From positions 62,001 through 126,000 of the forward strand of contig CAWFIT010000017.1 in assembly GCA_963815965.1 (NCBI GenBank): a DNA stretch of 64,000 nt. The letters run 5' to 3'. Below the pieces are notes generated by a model. It saw nothing but the letters and a program-made list of their open reading frames with translations, was not told the origin of the DNA and made no database searches. The stretch comes from DASVFB01 sp963815965. Its GTDB lineage: Bacteria > Actinomycetota > Thermoleophilia > Gaiellales > Gaiellaceae. Below are positions 52,636-60,070 of this stretch, in pieces (position 1 is the first letter of the stretch; each line of letters begins with the position of its first letter). A program made the position numbers and the translations under genes.

Positions 52636-53679
52636 ATGCGAATCTCTCGGCTTGCCCTGCTCGTCTCCGCGGCGCTCGCTACCGGCGGGGCGACGATGCT
52701 CGTCGCACGCGCCGACACGAATGACGCGGCGACGGCTACCACGACCACGATCCATGCCTGCGCGAAGGTGCACGGTGGACGGCTTCGCGTTGTTGACGCG
52801 GACGTTCGCTGCAAACACAGCGAACGGTCACTCGACTGGGACGTCCAGGGGCCACAGGGCGAGCCGGGTCCCGCCGGTCCTGCAGGCCCCGCCGGCCCTG
52901 CGGGTCCCGCTGGCGCGGCAGGTCCGGCAGGACCGCCCGGGCCGGCCGGCGCTGCAGGTGCGGTCGGCGCGACCGGGCCGGCTGGACCGGCGGGTGCGGT
53001 CGGGGCGACAGGGCCGCAAGGTCCGCCCGGCGCGGGGCTGACCTCGCTCGAAGGCCTCAACGGTCTCCCCTGCCATGCCGGCGGACAGAACGGCACAGTG
53101 TCGCTCGCGTACGACGCGTCTGGCCACGCATCGCTGACCTGCACCGTGGGTGGCGGCGGAGGCGGCGGCGGAGGGAGTCCAACGCTCGTCATCAACGAGT
53201 TCTCGACCGGCGTCACCGGCGCCGCGACGAACGAGTTCGTCGAGCTGTTCAATGCGGGCACGTCTTCGCTGGACGTCGGCGGCTTCAAGGTCGTCTACCG
53301 CTCGGCCTCGGGTACATCGGACTCGACGCTGGCGACGATTCCCGCCGGCACGCAGCTCGCTGCGGGTGCGTTCTACCTGCTCGGCGGGAGCGGCTATGCG
53401 GGCTCGACGCCGGCCGATCAATCGTTTGGCCTGTCGCCGGCCGCGACGGGTGGGAGCCTCGCCGTCCGCGACGCAAGCGGCGCGCTCCTCGACGCGGTCG
53501 CGTACGGCACGGCCGCGAACGGCCTCGGAGAGGGTCAGCCGGCCACGGCGCCGCCCACGACGGCCGCCCCCGGCAGCAGCGCGATCCGGCTGCCTGACGG
53601 CCACGACACGGCTGACAACGCCGCCGATTTCAGGGTCACCGCGACTCCGACGCCGAAAGCCACAAATGTTGCAAGCTGA
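52636..53679 (+). CDS. Secreted collagen-like protein with lamin-tail domain
   Basis: 347 residues. A signal peptide (MRISRLALLVSAALATGGAT) is followed by a small Cys-containing domain (HACAKVHGGRLRVV, VRCKHSERSLDW). About 21 uninterrupted Gly-X-Y triplets (about 76-138) rich in GPA and GAT come next. Then come a second Cys segment, a nine-Gly linker and a lamin-tail domain (about 181-300: LVINEFSTG, NEFVELFNAGTSSLDVGGFK). It should be an extracellular trimeric filament. AGGAGG at 52626-52631 is an exact ribosome site. Collagen-like triplets are high in G and C, fitting local base use. Confidence 0.88.
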   Translation: MRISRLALLVSAALATGGATMLVARADTNDAATATTTTIHACAKVHGGRLRVVDADVRCKHSERSLDWDVQGPQGEPGPAGPAGPAGPAGPAGAAGPAGPPGPAGAAGAVGATGPAGPAGAVGATGPQGPPGAGLTSLEGLNGLPCHAGGQNGTVSLAYDASGHASLTCTVGGGGGGGGGSPTLVINEFSTGVTGAATNEFVELFNAGTSSLDVGGFKVVYRSASGTSDSTLATIPAGTQLAAGAFYLLGGSGYAGSTPADQSFGLSPAATGGSLAVRDASGALLDAVAYGTAANGLGEGQPATAPPTTAAPGSSAIRLPDGHDTADNAADFRVTATPTPKATNVAS

Positions 53680-53688
53680 CGGCGCCTC

Positions 53689-53708
53689 TCTGACCCGCGC
53701 GGGTCAGA
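53689..53708. promoter_or_regulatory. Perfect 20-base palindrome upstream of the CAP-domain gene
   Basis: TCTGACCCGCGCGGGTCAGA is identical to its reverse complement. It lies ten bases after the collagen-like gene and 42 bases before the CAP gene start. No T-run follows, so an operator for a dimeric regulator is as likely as a terminator stem. Confidence 0.45.
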
Positions 53709-53750
53709 CTAGGACTCAAGGAAGCGACCCGGAATTCCGATTCTGTTCGC

Positions 53751-54275
53751 GTGCGCCGCCTTCTCGCCCCCCTCCTGGCCGGTCTAGCGCTCGCTCCCGC
53801 GAGTGTCGCCGCCGTGCAACACCCCGCCTCCGGCGCGGGGCGCCAGACCGCGCTGGAGTCTTCCCTCGTCGGCGGCATCAACTCGGTCCGCCGCGAGCAT
53901 GGGCTGAAGCCGCTCGTCACCTCGGCGAAGCTTGCGAAGGCAGCCACGCAACACACGCGCGAGATGGGCGTCGCCGGCTACTTCGAGCACGAGTCGTTCG
54001 ACTCGACGCCGTTCTGGAAGCGCATTGCCCGCTGGTACCCGTCGAAGAACTGGAGCTTTTGGTCGGTTGGCGAGAACCTCGTATACGCGGCTCCCAACCT
54101 CACGGCGAGGGAGGCCGTCAAGATGTGGCTGAACTCACCGGAGCACCGCGCGAACATGCTCAGCCGCACGTGGCGTGAGATCGGCATCTCGGCGATCCAC
54201 TTCGACGGCGCGCCCGGCGCGTACGACGGGCAGCCTGTCACGATCGTTACGGCCGACTTCGGCCTGCGCCGCTAG
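53751..54275 (+). CDS. Secreted CAP-domain (SCP/PR-1-like) protein
   Basis: 174 residues. Signal peptide MRRLLAPLLAGLALAPASVA, then a CAP domain: GGINSVRREHGLKPLVTSAK, AATQHTREMGVAGYFEHESF, the WSVGENLVYA motif, MWLNSPEHRANMLSRTWREI and VTIVTADFGL. The His/Glu set of the CAP cavity is present. The function of bacterial CAP proteins is mostly unknown. The start is GTG at 53751. It abuts lysS tail to tail with no gap. Confidence 0.88.
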   Translation: MRRLLAPLLAGLALAPASVAAVQHPASGAGRQTALESSLVGGINSVRREHGLKPLVTSAKLAKAATQHTREMGVAGYFEHESFDSTPFWKRIARWYPSKNWSFWSVGENLVYAAPNLTAREAVKMWLNSPEHRANMLSRTWREIGISAIHFDGAPGAYDGQPVTIVTADFGLRR

Positions 54276-55652
54276 TCAATCTCGCGCGCGGAGCGCCGGA
54301 AAGAGGATCACGTCCCGGATCGCGTCGCTGCCGGTGAGCACCATCGCGAGCCGGTCGATGCCGACGCCGCAGCCGCCCGTCGGCGGCATTCCATAAGAGA
54401 GCGCCTCGACGAAGTCCGGGTCGCCGGGCTCCGCCTCCGCATCGCCCGCCGCGCGCTCGTCTTGCTGCATCGCGAAGCGCTGCTCCTGCTCCGCGCTGTC
54501 ATTCAGTTCGCTGAAGGCGTTCGCGAACTCCATCCCGCCAACGACGCACTCGAAGCGCTCGACGATCGTCTCGTCGTCGTCCGTTGTGCGCGCGAATGGG
54601 GACATCTCGAGCGGCCAGTCATACACAATCGTCGGCTCGGTCAACTCCGGCTCGACGAAGTGCGAGTAGGCGTGGTCCGCGAGCTGCACCCACGTCGTGT
54701 CACGCGTGGTGTCGACGCCGGCCTCGTTCAGCTTCGCGCGAAGCTCGTCGGCATCGCGCGACCACACGCCTTTCTCGTCGAGTGCGTCGACGAACTTGAC
54801 CCGTCGCCATGGCCGCGCGAATTCGACATCGTGGCCGCGGAACTGCGCCTTCGTCGTACCGATCGACCCAAGCGCAGCGCACTCGACGAGGGCCTCGGTG
54901 CGCTCCATCGTGTCGCGATAGTCGGCGTAGGCCTCGTACCACTCGACCTGCGTGAACTCGGGTGAGTGCTTGTAGGAGATGCTCTCGTTGCGAAAGTCCT
55001 TCGAGAGCTCGTAGACCTTCTCGAGCCCGCCGACGATCAGCCGCTTGAGGTAGAGCTCGTCCGCGATCCGCAGGTAGAGGTCCTGGTCGAGCTCGTTCGA
55101 ATGCGTGACGAACGGCTCGGCGAAACCGCCGCCGTAGCGAGGTTGGAGGATTGGCGTCTCGACCTCGAGGAATCCCGCGCCGTCGAGGTACGCGCGCACC
55201 TCCTGGACGATTCGTGTGCGTGTCGCGAAGAGCCGCCGCGAGTCCTCGTTCATCATCAGGTCGAGGTACCGGCGCCGGTAGCGCTGCTCGACGTCGGTGA
55301 CGCCGTGGTACGTGTCGGGCAGCGGCACGCGGATCTTGGCCAGCGGCTCGAGGCCACGTACCAAGAGCGACGGTTCGCCACGGCGCGACTTCGTGGGCAC
55401 GCCTTCGACGCCGACGATGTCGCCGAGATCGACGTCCACACCCCCGAGCTCGTCCGGCCTGACGAGCAGCTGGATCCGCCCGCTGCGGTCGACGAGGTCG
55501 AGGAACATCAATTTCCCCATGTCGCGGCGCGCCATGACGCGGCCGGCCAGTCGACGCGTCGTGCCGGCTTCGGCGTCCGGCTCCAGCGAATCCGCCTCGG
55601 CACGCACCGTCGCGACCTCGTCCCGGTTCGGGAAGCGTTTGGGAAGCGACAC
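54276..55652 (-). CDS. lysS: Lysyl-tRNA synthetase, class II
   Basis: 458 residues. An N-terminal OB-fold anticodon domain (AGRVMARRDMGKLMFLDLVD) is followed by a class II catalytic domain: motif 2 FRNESISYKHSPEFTQVEWY and motif 3 GGCGVGIDRLAMVLTGSDAI. It charges tRNA-Lys. The length is a little under the usual 490, mainly at the N-terminus. It lies downstream of greA on the same strand with a 45-base gap; the promoter before greA may serve both. Confidence 0.96.
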   Translation of the reverse strand: MSLPKRFPNRDEVATVRAEADSLEPDAEAGTTRRLAGRVMARRDMGKLMFLDLVDRSGRIQLLVRPDELGGVDVDLGDIVGVEGVPTKSRRGEPSLLVRGLEPLAKIRVPLPDTYHGVTDVEQRYRRRYLDLMMNEDSRRLFATRTRIVQEVRAYLDGAGFLEVETPILQPRYGGGFAEPFVTHSNELDQDLYLRIADELYLKRLIVGGLEKVYELSKDFRNESISYKHSPEFTQVEWYEAYADYRDTMERTEALVECAALGSIGTTKAQFRGHDVEFARPWRRVKFVDALDEKGVWSRDADELRAKLNEAGVDTTRDTTWVQLADHAYSHFVEPELTEPTIVYDWPLEMSPFARTTDDDETIVERFECVVGGMEFANAFSELNDSAEQEQRFAMQQDERAAGDAEAEPGDPDFVEALSYGMPPTGGCGVGIDRLAMVLTGSDAIRDVILFPALRARD

Positions 55653-55697
55653 CGCGCGAGTCTAAGTCAAGCTCGCGCGCGCTTCTCGCGACTTAGC

Positions 55698-56174
55698 CTA
55701 GGCGGCCTTGATCTCGAGGATCTTGTACTTCAGCTTGGCGCCTCGCGGCGTCACGACCTCGACCGTCTCGCCCTTCTTGTGACCGAGGATCGCCTTGCCG
55801 ACGGGCGATTCGTTCGACAGCTTCAGCTCGGCGGGATTCGCCTCGGCCGAGCCAACGATCCGGTACTCGACGGTCTGCTTCGCGTCCACGTCACGCAGGC
55901 GAACCGTCGAGCCGACGGAGACGACGTCCTTCGAGATCTCCCGCTTTTCAATCACGCGTGCTGAAGCAAGCCGCTCCTCGAGCTTCATGATCCGAGCCTC
56001 GAGCATCGCCTGCTCGTTCTTGGCGGCGTCGTACTCCGCGTTCTCCGCGATGTCGCCGAACTCGCGGGCGACCTTGATCCGCTCGGCGACCTCGCGCCGG
56101 CGCCTGGTCGAGAGATCCTCGATCTCGCGCTTGAGCTTCGTATAGCCCTCTCTCGTGAGGATGATGTCCTTCAA
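55698..56174 (-). CDS. greA: Transcription elongation factor GreA
   Basis: 158 residues. An N-terminal coiled coil (about 1-75) carries the acidic tip GDIAENAEYDAAKNEQAMLE, which reaches the RNA polymerase active site to restart arrested complexes. A C-terminal FKBP-like domain reads SVGSTVRLRDVDAKQTVEYR and SPVGKAILGHKKGETVEVVT. The TTG at 56174 has GGAGG at 56179-56183 and keeps the usual length; there is no closer ATG. Confidence 0.95.
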   Translation of the reverse strand: MKDIILTREGYTKLKREIEDLSTRRRREVAERIKVAREFGDIAENAEYDAAKNEQAMLEARIMKLEERLASARVIEKREISKDVVSVGSTVRLRDVDAKQTVEYRIVGSAEANPAELKLSNESPVGKAILGHKKGETVEVVTPRGAKLKYKILEIKAA

Positions 56175-56227
56175 GTTGCCTCCAGAAAAGGAAAATCGCG
56201 GCCGACATGCGCCGCTCGCGGGCGGGA

Positions 56228-56256
56228 ATGGTAGCTCCGACCCTCCTGAACGTCAA
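56228..56256 (-). promoter_or_regulatory. Promoter of greA(-lysS)
   Basis: On the minus strand TTGACG (56251-56256) and TACCAT (56228-56233) are spaced by exactly 17 bases. The -35 matches the vegetative consensus at five of six positions and the -10 at four. The predicted start of transcription is about 45 bases before the TTG of greA, leaving room for the GGAGG site. Confidence 0.6.
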
Positions 56257-56275
56257 TAGCGCACGAGCCGGTGTG

Positions 56276-56367
56276 CGAGGCGACCTTCTGAGCGGTCAAA
56301 AGCAAGCCCACAAAGGGACGGAGGGAGCCCCGATAGGGAAGCTATCGTGGCGACTGAGGATGCCTCG
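56276..56367 (+). ncRNA. Putative structured leader upstream of the dihydrouridine synthase gene
   Basis: CGAGGC (56276-56281) pairs with GCCTCG (56362-56367), closing a region of about 80 bases. Inside are GACC/GGTC (56282-56297), a CCC/GGG mini-hairpin near 56308-56316 and CGATAG/CTATCG with a GGAAG loop (56331-56347). Purine-rich single strands (AAAAGCAA, ACGGAGGGAG) join them, giving a multi-branched junction. It does not match any riboswitch I know. The pairing was found by eye. Confidence 0.35.
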
Positions 56368-56426
56368 GGGCGCCGCTTTGCAGCCGCCGAGGGGCGCCGG
56401 TTCGTGCGCGAAACCTGAAGTACCCT

Positions 56427-57494
56427 GTGGAAATCGTGCTCGACCTGAGCCAGAGCTGGACAATCGGGCCCGTCGAGGTGCCGTCGAGGGTCGTCCTGGC
56501 GCCGATGGCCGGCGTGAGCGTCCAGGCCTTCCGCCGTCAGGGGAGGCGCTTCGGCGCCGGGCTCGTCTGCTCCGAGATGGTCTCCTGCGCCGGAATCGAG
56601 CATCGGAACGAGCGAACGCTCGGCTATCTGCGTGTCGGCGCGGACGAGCATCCGCTGGCGATCCAGATCTTCGGCTCCGAGCCATCTGTGATGGCCGAGG
56701 CGGCGCGGATGGTCGCGGCCGCGGGCGCGGACATCGTCGACATCAACTTCGGCTGCCCCGTGCGCAAGGTGACCAAAACCGGCGCCGGCGCGACCTTGCT
56801 CGACGACCCGGGCCGCGCGTGCCGGATCGTGGACGGAGTCGCCGGTGCGGTCGACATCCCCGTCTCGGTGAAGATGCGGCGGGGTCTCGAAGACGGCTCA
56901 CGTCGCTGCCTCGACGTAGGCCCGCTGCTCGTCGAGGCGGGCGCTCAGACGCTGACGCTTCATCCTCGCTCGGCGCGGCAGATGTACACCGGTGAGGCGG
57001 ATCATTCGTTGACGGCCGAGCTCGTGGCCCTGGTCGACGTCCCGGTGATCGCGTCCGGCGACATCACGTCGCGGGCCAAGGCGCAGTCCGTTCTCGCTAC
57101 GACCGGCGCCGCCGCCGTGATGATCGGCCGCGCTGCACAGGGCAATCCCTGGTCGTTGAAGGAGATCCTCGGGGAAGACGCGGCGGAGCCGACGCGCGAG
57201 GAGGTCGTGGCCGAGCTGGTCCTCTTCATGCGCGAGACGGTGCGAGAGCTCGGCGAGCGTCGCGCGAGCGGATTCCTCAAGAAGTTCTATGGCTGGTACC
57301 TCGGACGCGGCCGGTTTCCACGCCCGTTCAAGCAGGAGCTCGTCCAGCTCGAGACGACGGCGGAGGTCGAAGCGAGGCTCTTCGAAACGATCCCTGCGGC
57401 GCGATTCGTCCTGACGCGCCTCGAGCAGGAACAGCCCGAAGTGGACGAGGTGCTGCTCGACGACATGCCGATCTCGATCTACGGCGGCGGATGA
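56427..57494 (+). CDS. dusB: tRNA-dihydrouridine synthase
   Basis: 355 residues, flavoprotein that reduces uridines in tRNA D-loops. The TIM barrel shows RVVLAPMAGVSVQAFRRQGR, the catalytic Cys in DINFGCPVRKVTKTGAGATL, LTLHPRSARQMYTGEADHSL, the FMN-phosphate site AAAVMIGRAAQGNPW and a C-terminal helical domain with FLKKFYGWYLGRG. The start is GTG at 56427. Its stop overlaps the start of yqgE (ATGA). In Bacillus the orthologue also lies between the fol genes and lysS, but here it is on the opposite strand. Confidence 0.94.
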   Translation: MEIVLDLSQSWTIGPVEVPSRVVLAPMAGVSVQAFRRQGRRFGAGLVCSEMVSCAGIEHRNERTLGYLRVGADEHPLAIQIFGSEPSVMAEAARMVAAAGADIVDINFGCPVRKVTKTGAGATLLDDPGRACRIVDGVAGAVDIPVSVKMRRGLEDGSRRCLDVGPLLVEAGAQTLTLHPRSARQMYTGEADHSLTAELVALVDVPVIASGDITSRAKAQSVLATTGAAAVMIGRAAQGNPWSLKEILGEDAAEPTREEVVAELVLFMRETVRELGERRASGFLKKFYGWYLGRGRFPRPFKQELVQLETTAEVEARLFETIPAARFVLTRLEQEQPEVDEVLLDDMPISIYGGG

Positions 57495-58036
57495 GCGACT
57501 CGCTCCGCGGGCAGCTGCTCATCGCCTCGCCTGCGCTGATCGATCCGAACTTCCGGCGCGGCGTCGTTCTCGTTGTGGCGCATGACGAGGAGGGCGCGGT
57601 CGGGCTCCTGCTCAATCGCCGGACCGAGGCCGAGGTGGCCGAGGCAGTGCCGGAGCTCGCCGAGCTCGTCGACGTCGGCGCAGTGGTCTCGATCGGCGGC
57701 CCGGTGCAGACGGAAGCGGTCGTCGTGCTGGCCGAATGGGACGAGGTCGACGAGGCGGGCGCGGTCGTGTTCGAAGATGTTGGGCTGATGGGCTCGGAAG
57801 CGGACTCGGATCGTATGGCCTCGGTGACGCGGCGCGTGCGCGTCTTCGCGGGCTACGCGGGCTGGGGCGGCGGTCAGCTCGAGGACGAGCTGGACGAACT
57901 GTCGTGGGTCGTCGAGACGGCCGAGGTCGAGGACGTCTTCGGTGACAACGGCGACCTCTGGGCAGACGTCCTTCGCCGCAAGGGCGGTGCTTTCAAGCTC
58001 GTCGCCACGATGCCCGAAGACCCTTCGCTTAACTAG
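57491..58036 (+). CDS. yqgE: YqgE/AlgH family protein (DUF179)
   Basis: 181 residues. Family motifs: GQLLIASPALIDPNFRRGVV, LVVAHDEEGAVGLLLNRRTE, SIGGPVQTEAVVVLAEW and the aromatic GYAGWGGGQLEDELDELSWV. The biochemical role of the family is not established. It is translationally coupled to dusB. The stop codon lies inside the first of three strong hairpins. Confidence 0.92.
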   Translation: MSDSLRGQLLIASPALIDPNFRRGVVLVVAHDEEGAVGLLLNRRTEAEVAEAVPELAELVDVGAVVSIGGPVQTEAVVVLAEWDEVDEAGAVVFEDVGLMGSEADSDRMASVTRRVRVFAGYAGWGGGQLEDELDELSWVVETAEVEDVFGDNGDLWADVLRRKGGAFKLVATMPEDPSLN

Positions 58037-58122
58037 CGCGCTTCGCGCGCTAGTTCATCGACCGAAGTGCTGCGCACTTCGGTCGAGAAGACCGGGCAGG
58101 CGCGCCTTCGGCGCGCGTGCCC
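58031..58122. repeat. Three tandem strong hairpins between convergent yqgE and coaX
   Basis: Hairpin 1: AACTAGCGCGC, loop TTC, exact complement (58031-58055). Hairpin 2: TCGACCGAAGTGC, loop TGC, exact complement (58058-58086). Hairpin 3: GGGCAGGCGCGCC, loop TTC, complement with one mismatch (58094-58122). All have 11-13-base stems and three-base loops. The position between convergent genes suits two-way termination, though no T-runs are present. Confidence 0.75.
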
Positions 58123-58227
58123 AGCCGTCGTGATTGAAAGCGGACTGCTCCGGCCAACGTGGGTGAGCAGCGCGGCAGAGCCACGCTGCCGCCGAATCGT
58201 TCAGCTTCGGGAACGCCGTGTTCTGAC

Positions 58228-58983
58228 CTAGCTCGAGTTCAGGTCCCAGATGAGGCGCAGGCCTTCGAGCGTAAGCCACGGGTCGACGAGCTCGATCGTC
58301 CGCGAGTGTGGCGCGATCAGATCCGCGAGGCCGCCGGTCGCAACTGCGCGCGCTTCGGCTCCGAGCTCGCCTCGGATGCGCGTCACGATCTCGTCCACCT
58401 GCCCGACAAAGCCGTAGACGAGCCCCGACTGCAACGACGCTGCGGTCGTCTTGCCGATAACCGCCGGCGGCGTGGTGAACTCGACACGGAACAGGCGCGC
58501 GGCGCGCTCGAAGAGCGCGTCCATCGAGACTTCTATCCCGGGGGCAAGGACACCGCCGAGCCATTCGCCGTCCGCGGAGACGACGTCGAAGTTCGTCGAC
58601 GTTCCGAAGTCGACGACGATCGCCGGCACGCCGTACCGTTCCTTGACCGCAACGGCGTTCGCAATCCGGTCCGGCCCGACCTCGCGTGGGTCGTCCGCAC
58701 GCACCGGGACACCCGTTCGTACCCCCGGGCCGAGGACGAGCACCTTCGCGGACGTGAATCGAGCGACGAAGTCCTCGTACGAGCGGACGAGCGCCGGAAC
58801 CGTCGAGGAGAGCGAAACGCCGTCGATCTCGTCGAGAGCCGGGACGAGCGCCTCGAGCAATGCCCCAAGTTCGTCACCGCTTCGATGCGACTCTGTCGCG
58901 ACGCGCCAGTGATCGCGAAGCGTTCCCCCGTCGTAGAGCCCGAGGACGGTCTGCGTGTTGCCGACGTCGATCGCGAGCAGCAT
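58228..58983 (-). CDS. coaX: Type III pantothenate kinase
   Basis: 251 residues, first step of coenzyme A synthesis. The phosphate motif is LLAIDVGNTQTVLGLYDGG, the pantothenate loop VGPDRIANAVAVKERYG and IVVDFGTSTNFDVVSADGEW, and GGVLAPGIEVSMDALFERAA follows. The second-phosphate/ATP region is KTTAASLQSGLVYGFVGQVD. The ATG is at 58983. The position near the fol genes is as in Bacillus. Confidence 0.95.
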   Translation of the reverse strand: MLLAIDVGNTQTVLGLYDGGTLRDHWRVATESHRSGDELGALLEALVPALDEIDGVSLSSTVPALVRSYEDFVARFTSAKVLVLGPGVRTGVPVRADDPREVGPDRIANAVAVKERYGVPAIVVDFGTSTNFDVVSADGEWLGGVLAPGIEVSMDALFERAARLFRVEFTTPPAVIGKTTAASLQSGLVYGFVGQVDEIVTRIRGELGAEARAVATGGLADLIAPHSRTIELVDPWLTLEGLRLIWDLNSS

Positions 58984-59028
58984 GTCCTCTGAACGTAACC
59001 GTAATGCCGCCGCCGACGTTCAACTGAC

Positions 59029-59265
59029 GTGCTCTCCTGGTACCCACAATCCCAGTACAAGCCGTGCCCGAGCTGCGGCGCTCCGATTCTCGTGGAAGAG
59101 GAGACGACTCACGAGTGCGAACGGCAGCGCTATGTCGAGTACCAGATGCTGCTGCTGAGGGTGCAGATTGCGGCGTTCGACCGGGAGTTCAGCGACTGGC
59201 TCCGCACCCCGCAGGGACGATTCGCGGCGTACTACGCCGCCCGCGAGCGACTCGTCGCCGCGTAG
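59029..59265 (+). CDS. Small zinc-ribbon protein of unknown function
   Basis: 78 residues. A single N-terminal C-x2-C knuckle (KPCPSCGAPILVEEETTHEC) with a further His-x-Cys could bind zinc. The rest is one or two amphipathic helices (YVEYQMLLLRVQIAAFDREF, YYAARERLVAA). The start is GTG at 59029, close to the divergent coaX start. The stop abuts that of the convergent DUF2469-like gene. I do not recognise a named family. Confidence 0.65.
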   Translation: MLSWYPQSQYKPCPSCGAPILVEEETTHECERQRYVEYQMLLLRVQIAAFDREFSDWLRTPQGRFAAYYAARERLVAA

Positions 59266-59631
59266 CTAGAGATCGTCGTCGGACGACAGCGACTCGCCGA
59301 TCCGCTCGGCGAGCGTCTCGGCTGTGAGCTTCGGCTCGTCGCCTTCCCCGCGGAGCTCCTCGATCGTCACGTCGCTGGAGGTGAACACCTCGGCCCGCGG
59401 GATGATCCGCGTCGGCCGGTTCTTGTCCCAGACCCAGACGTCCTCCATCTTCAGCTGGAAGAACGGATACGCCGGCTGCGGGACGTACTGCAGGTCGAGC
59501 TTGTTGCACAGGTAGGTCGCGTCCTGCGTGAGAACGCAGTAGCGGAAGAGGCCGAAGACGGCCGAGTACTCCTTCCGGAGCTGTAGCTCGAGATCGGCCT
59601 CGTATTCGTCGAGCTCGTCCAGGTGGCTCAT
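59266..59631 (-). CDS. DUF2469-like conserved hypothetical protein
   Basis: 121 residues. YEADLELQLRKEYSAVFGLF, ATYLCNKLDLQYV, QLKMEDVWVWDKNRPTRII and SSDVTIEEL follow the pattern of the actinobacterial DUF2469 family, whose function is unknown. The tail is acidic. It ends head to tail with folK (nine bases), so it is likely the next gene of the folate operon. Confidence 0.75.
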   Translation of the reverse strand: MSHLDELDEYEADLELQLRKEYSAVFGLFRYCVLTQDATYLCNKLDLQYVPQPAYPFFQLKMEDVWVWDKNRPTRIIPRAEVFTSSDVTIEELRGEGDEPKLTAETLAERIGESLSSDDDL

Positions 59632-59640
59632 GGGCTCAGT

Positions 59641-60063
59641 CTAGCCCGGGGCCGGTGGTGTCCAGCCGAGCTCACGGAGCGGCTCGAGCACGAAGTCCCG
59701 CTCGTGGAGCCGGGGATGGGGCACCTCGAGGCCGGGCTCGCGCAGATGGACGTCGCCGTAGAGGAGCAGGTCGAGGTCGAGCGTGCGGGGGCCTCCGGGC
59801 GGGCCGTTCCGCGTGCGTCCGAACTCGGTCTCGATCTGGAGCAGCAACTCGAGCAGCCGGCGCGGGCTGAGCGACGTTTCGAGCGCCGCCGCGCCGTTGA
59901 GGAATCGCGGCTGGTCGGTCACGGGCCCGACAGGGTCGGTCTCGCGCAGAGACGACACGTCGACGACCTCGACGCCCGGGCTCGCTGCGAGGCGTTCTAG
60001 CGCAGCGCGTAGGGTGTGCTCCCGGTCACCGAGATTGGAGCCGACACCGACGTACGCGCGCAC
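59641..60063 (-). CDS. folK: 2-amino-4-hydroxy-6-hydroxymethyldihydropteridine pyrophosphokinase
   Basis: 140 residues. AYVGVGSNLGDREHTLRAAL, the pterin site DPVGPVTDQPRFLNGAAALE, the ATP/Mg signature GPRTLDLDLLLYGDVHL and PHPRLHERDFVLEPL are all present. It transfers pyrophosphate from ATP to the pterin alcohol in folate synthesis. The GTG at 60063 was chosen; longer starts have no homology. The divergent subtilase begins only seven bases away. Confidence 0.92.
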   Translation of the reverse strand: MRAYVGVGSNLGDREHTLRAALERLAASPGVEVVDVSSLRETDPVGPVTDQPRFLNGAAALETSLSPRRLLELLLQIETEFGRTRNGPPGGPRTLDLDLLLYGDVHLREPGLEVPHPRLHERDFVLEPLRELGWTPPAPG

Positions 60064-60070
60064 AACCCGA

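Noticed and set aside
56276..56367. Cyclic-di-GMP (GEMM) or SAH riboswitch
   Set aside because: Short matches such as ACAAAGGGACGG and CCGAGGGGCG exist, but the conserved core order and pairing of either class is not met.
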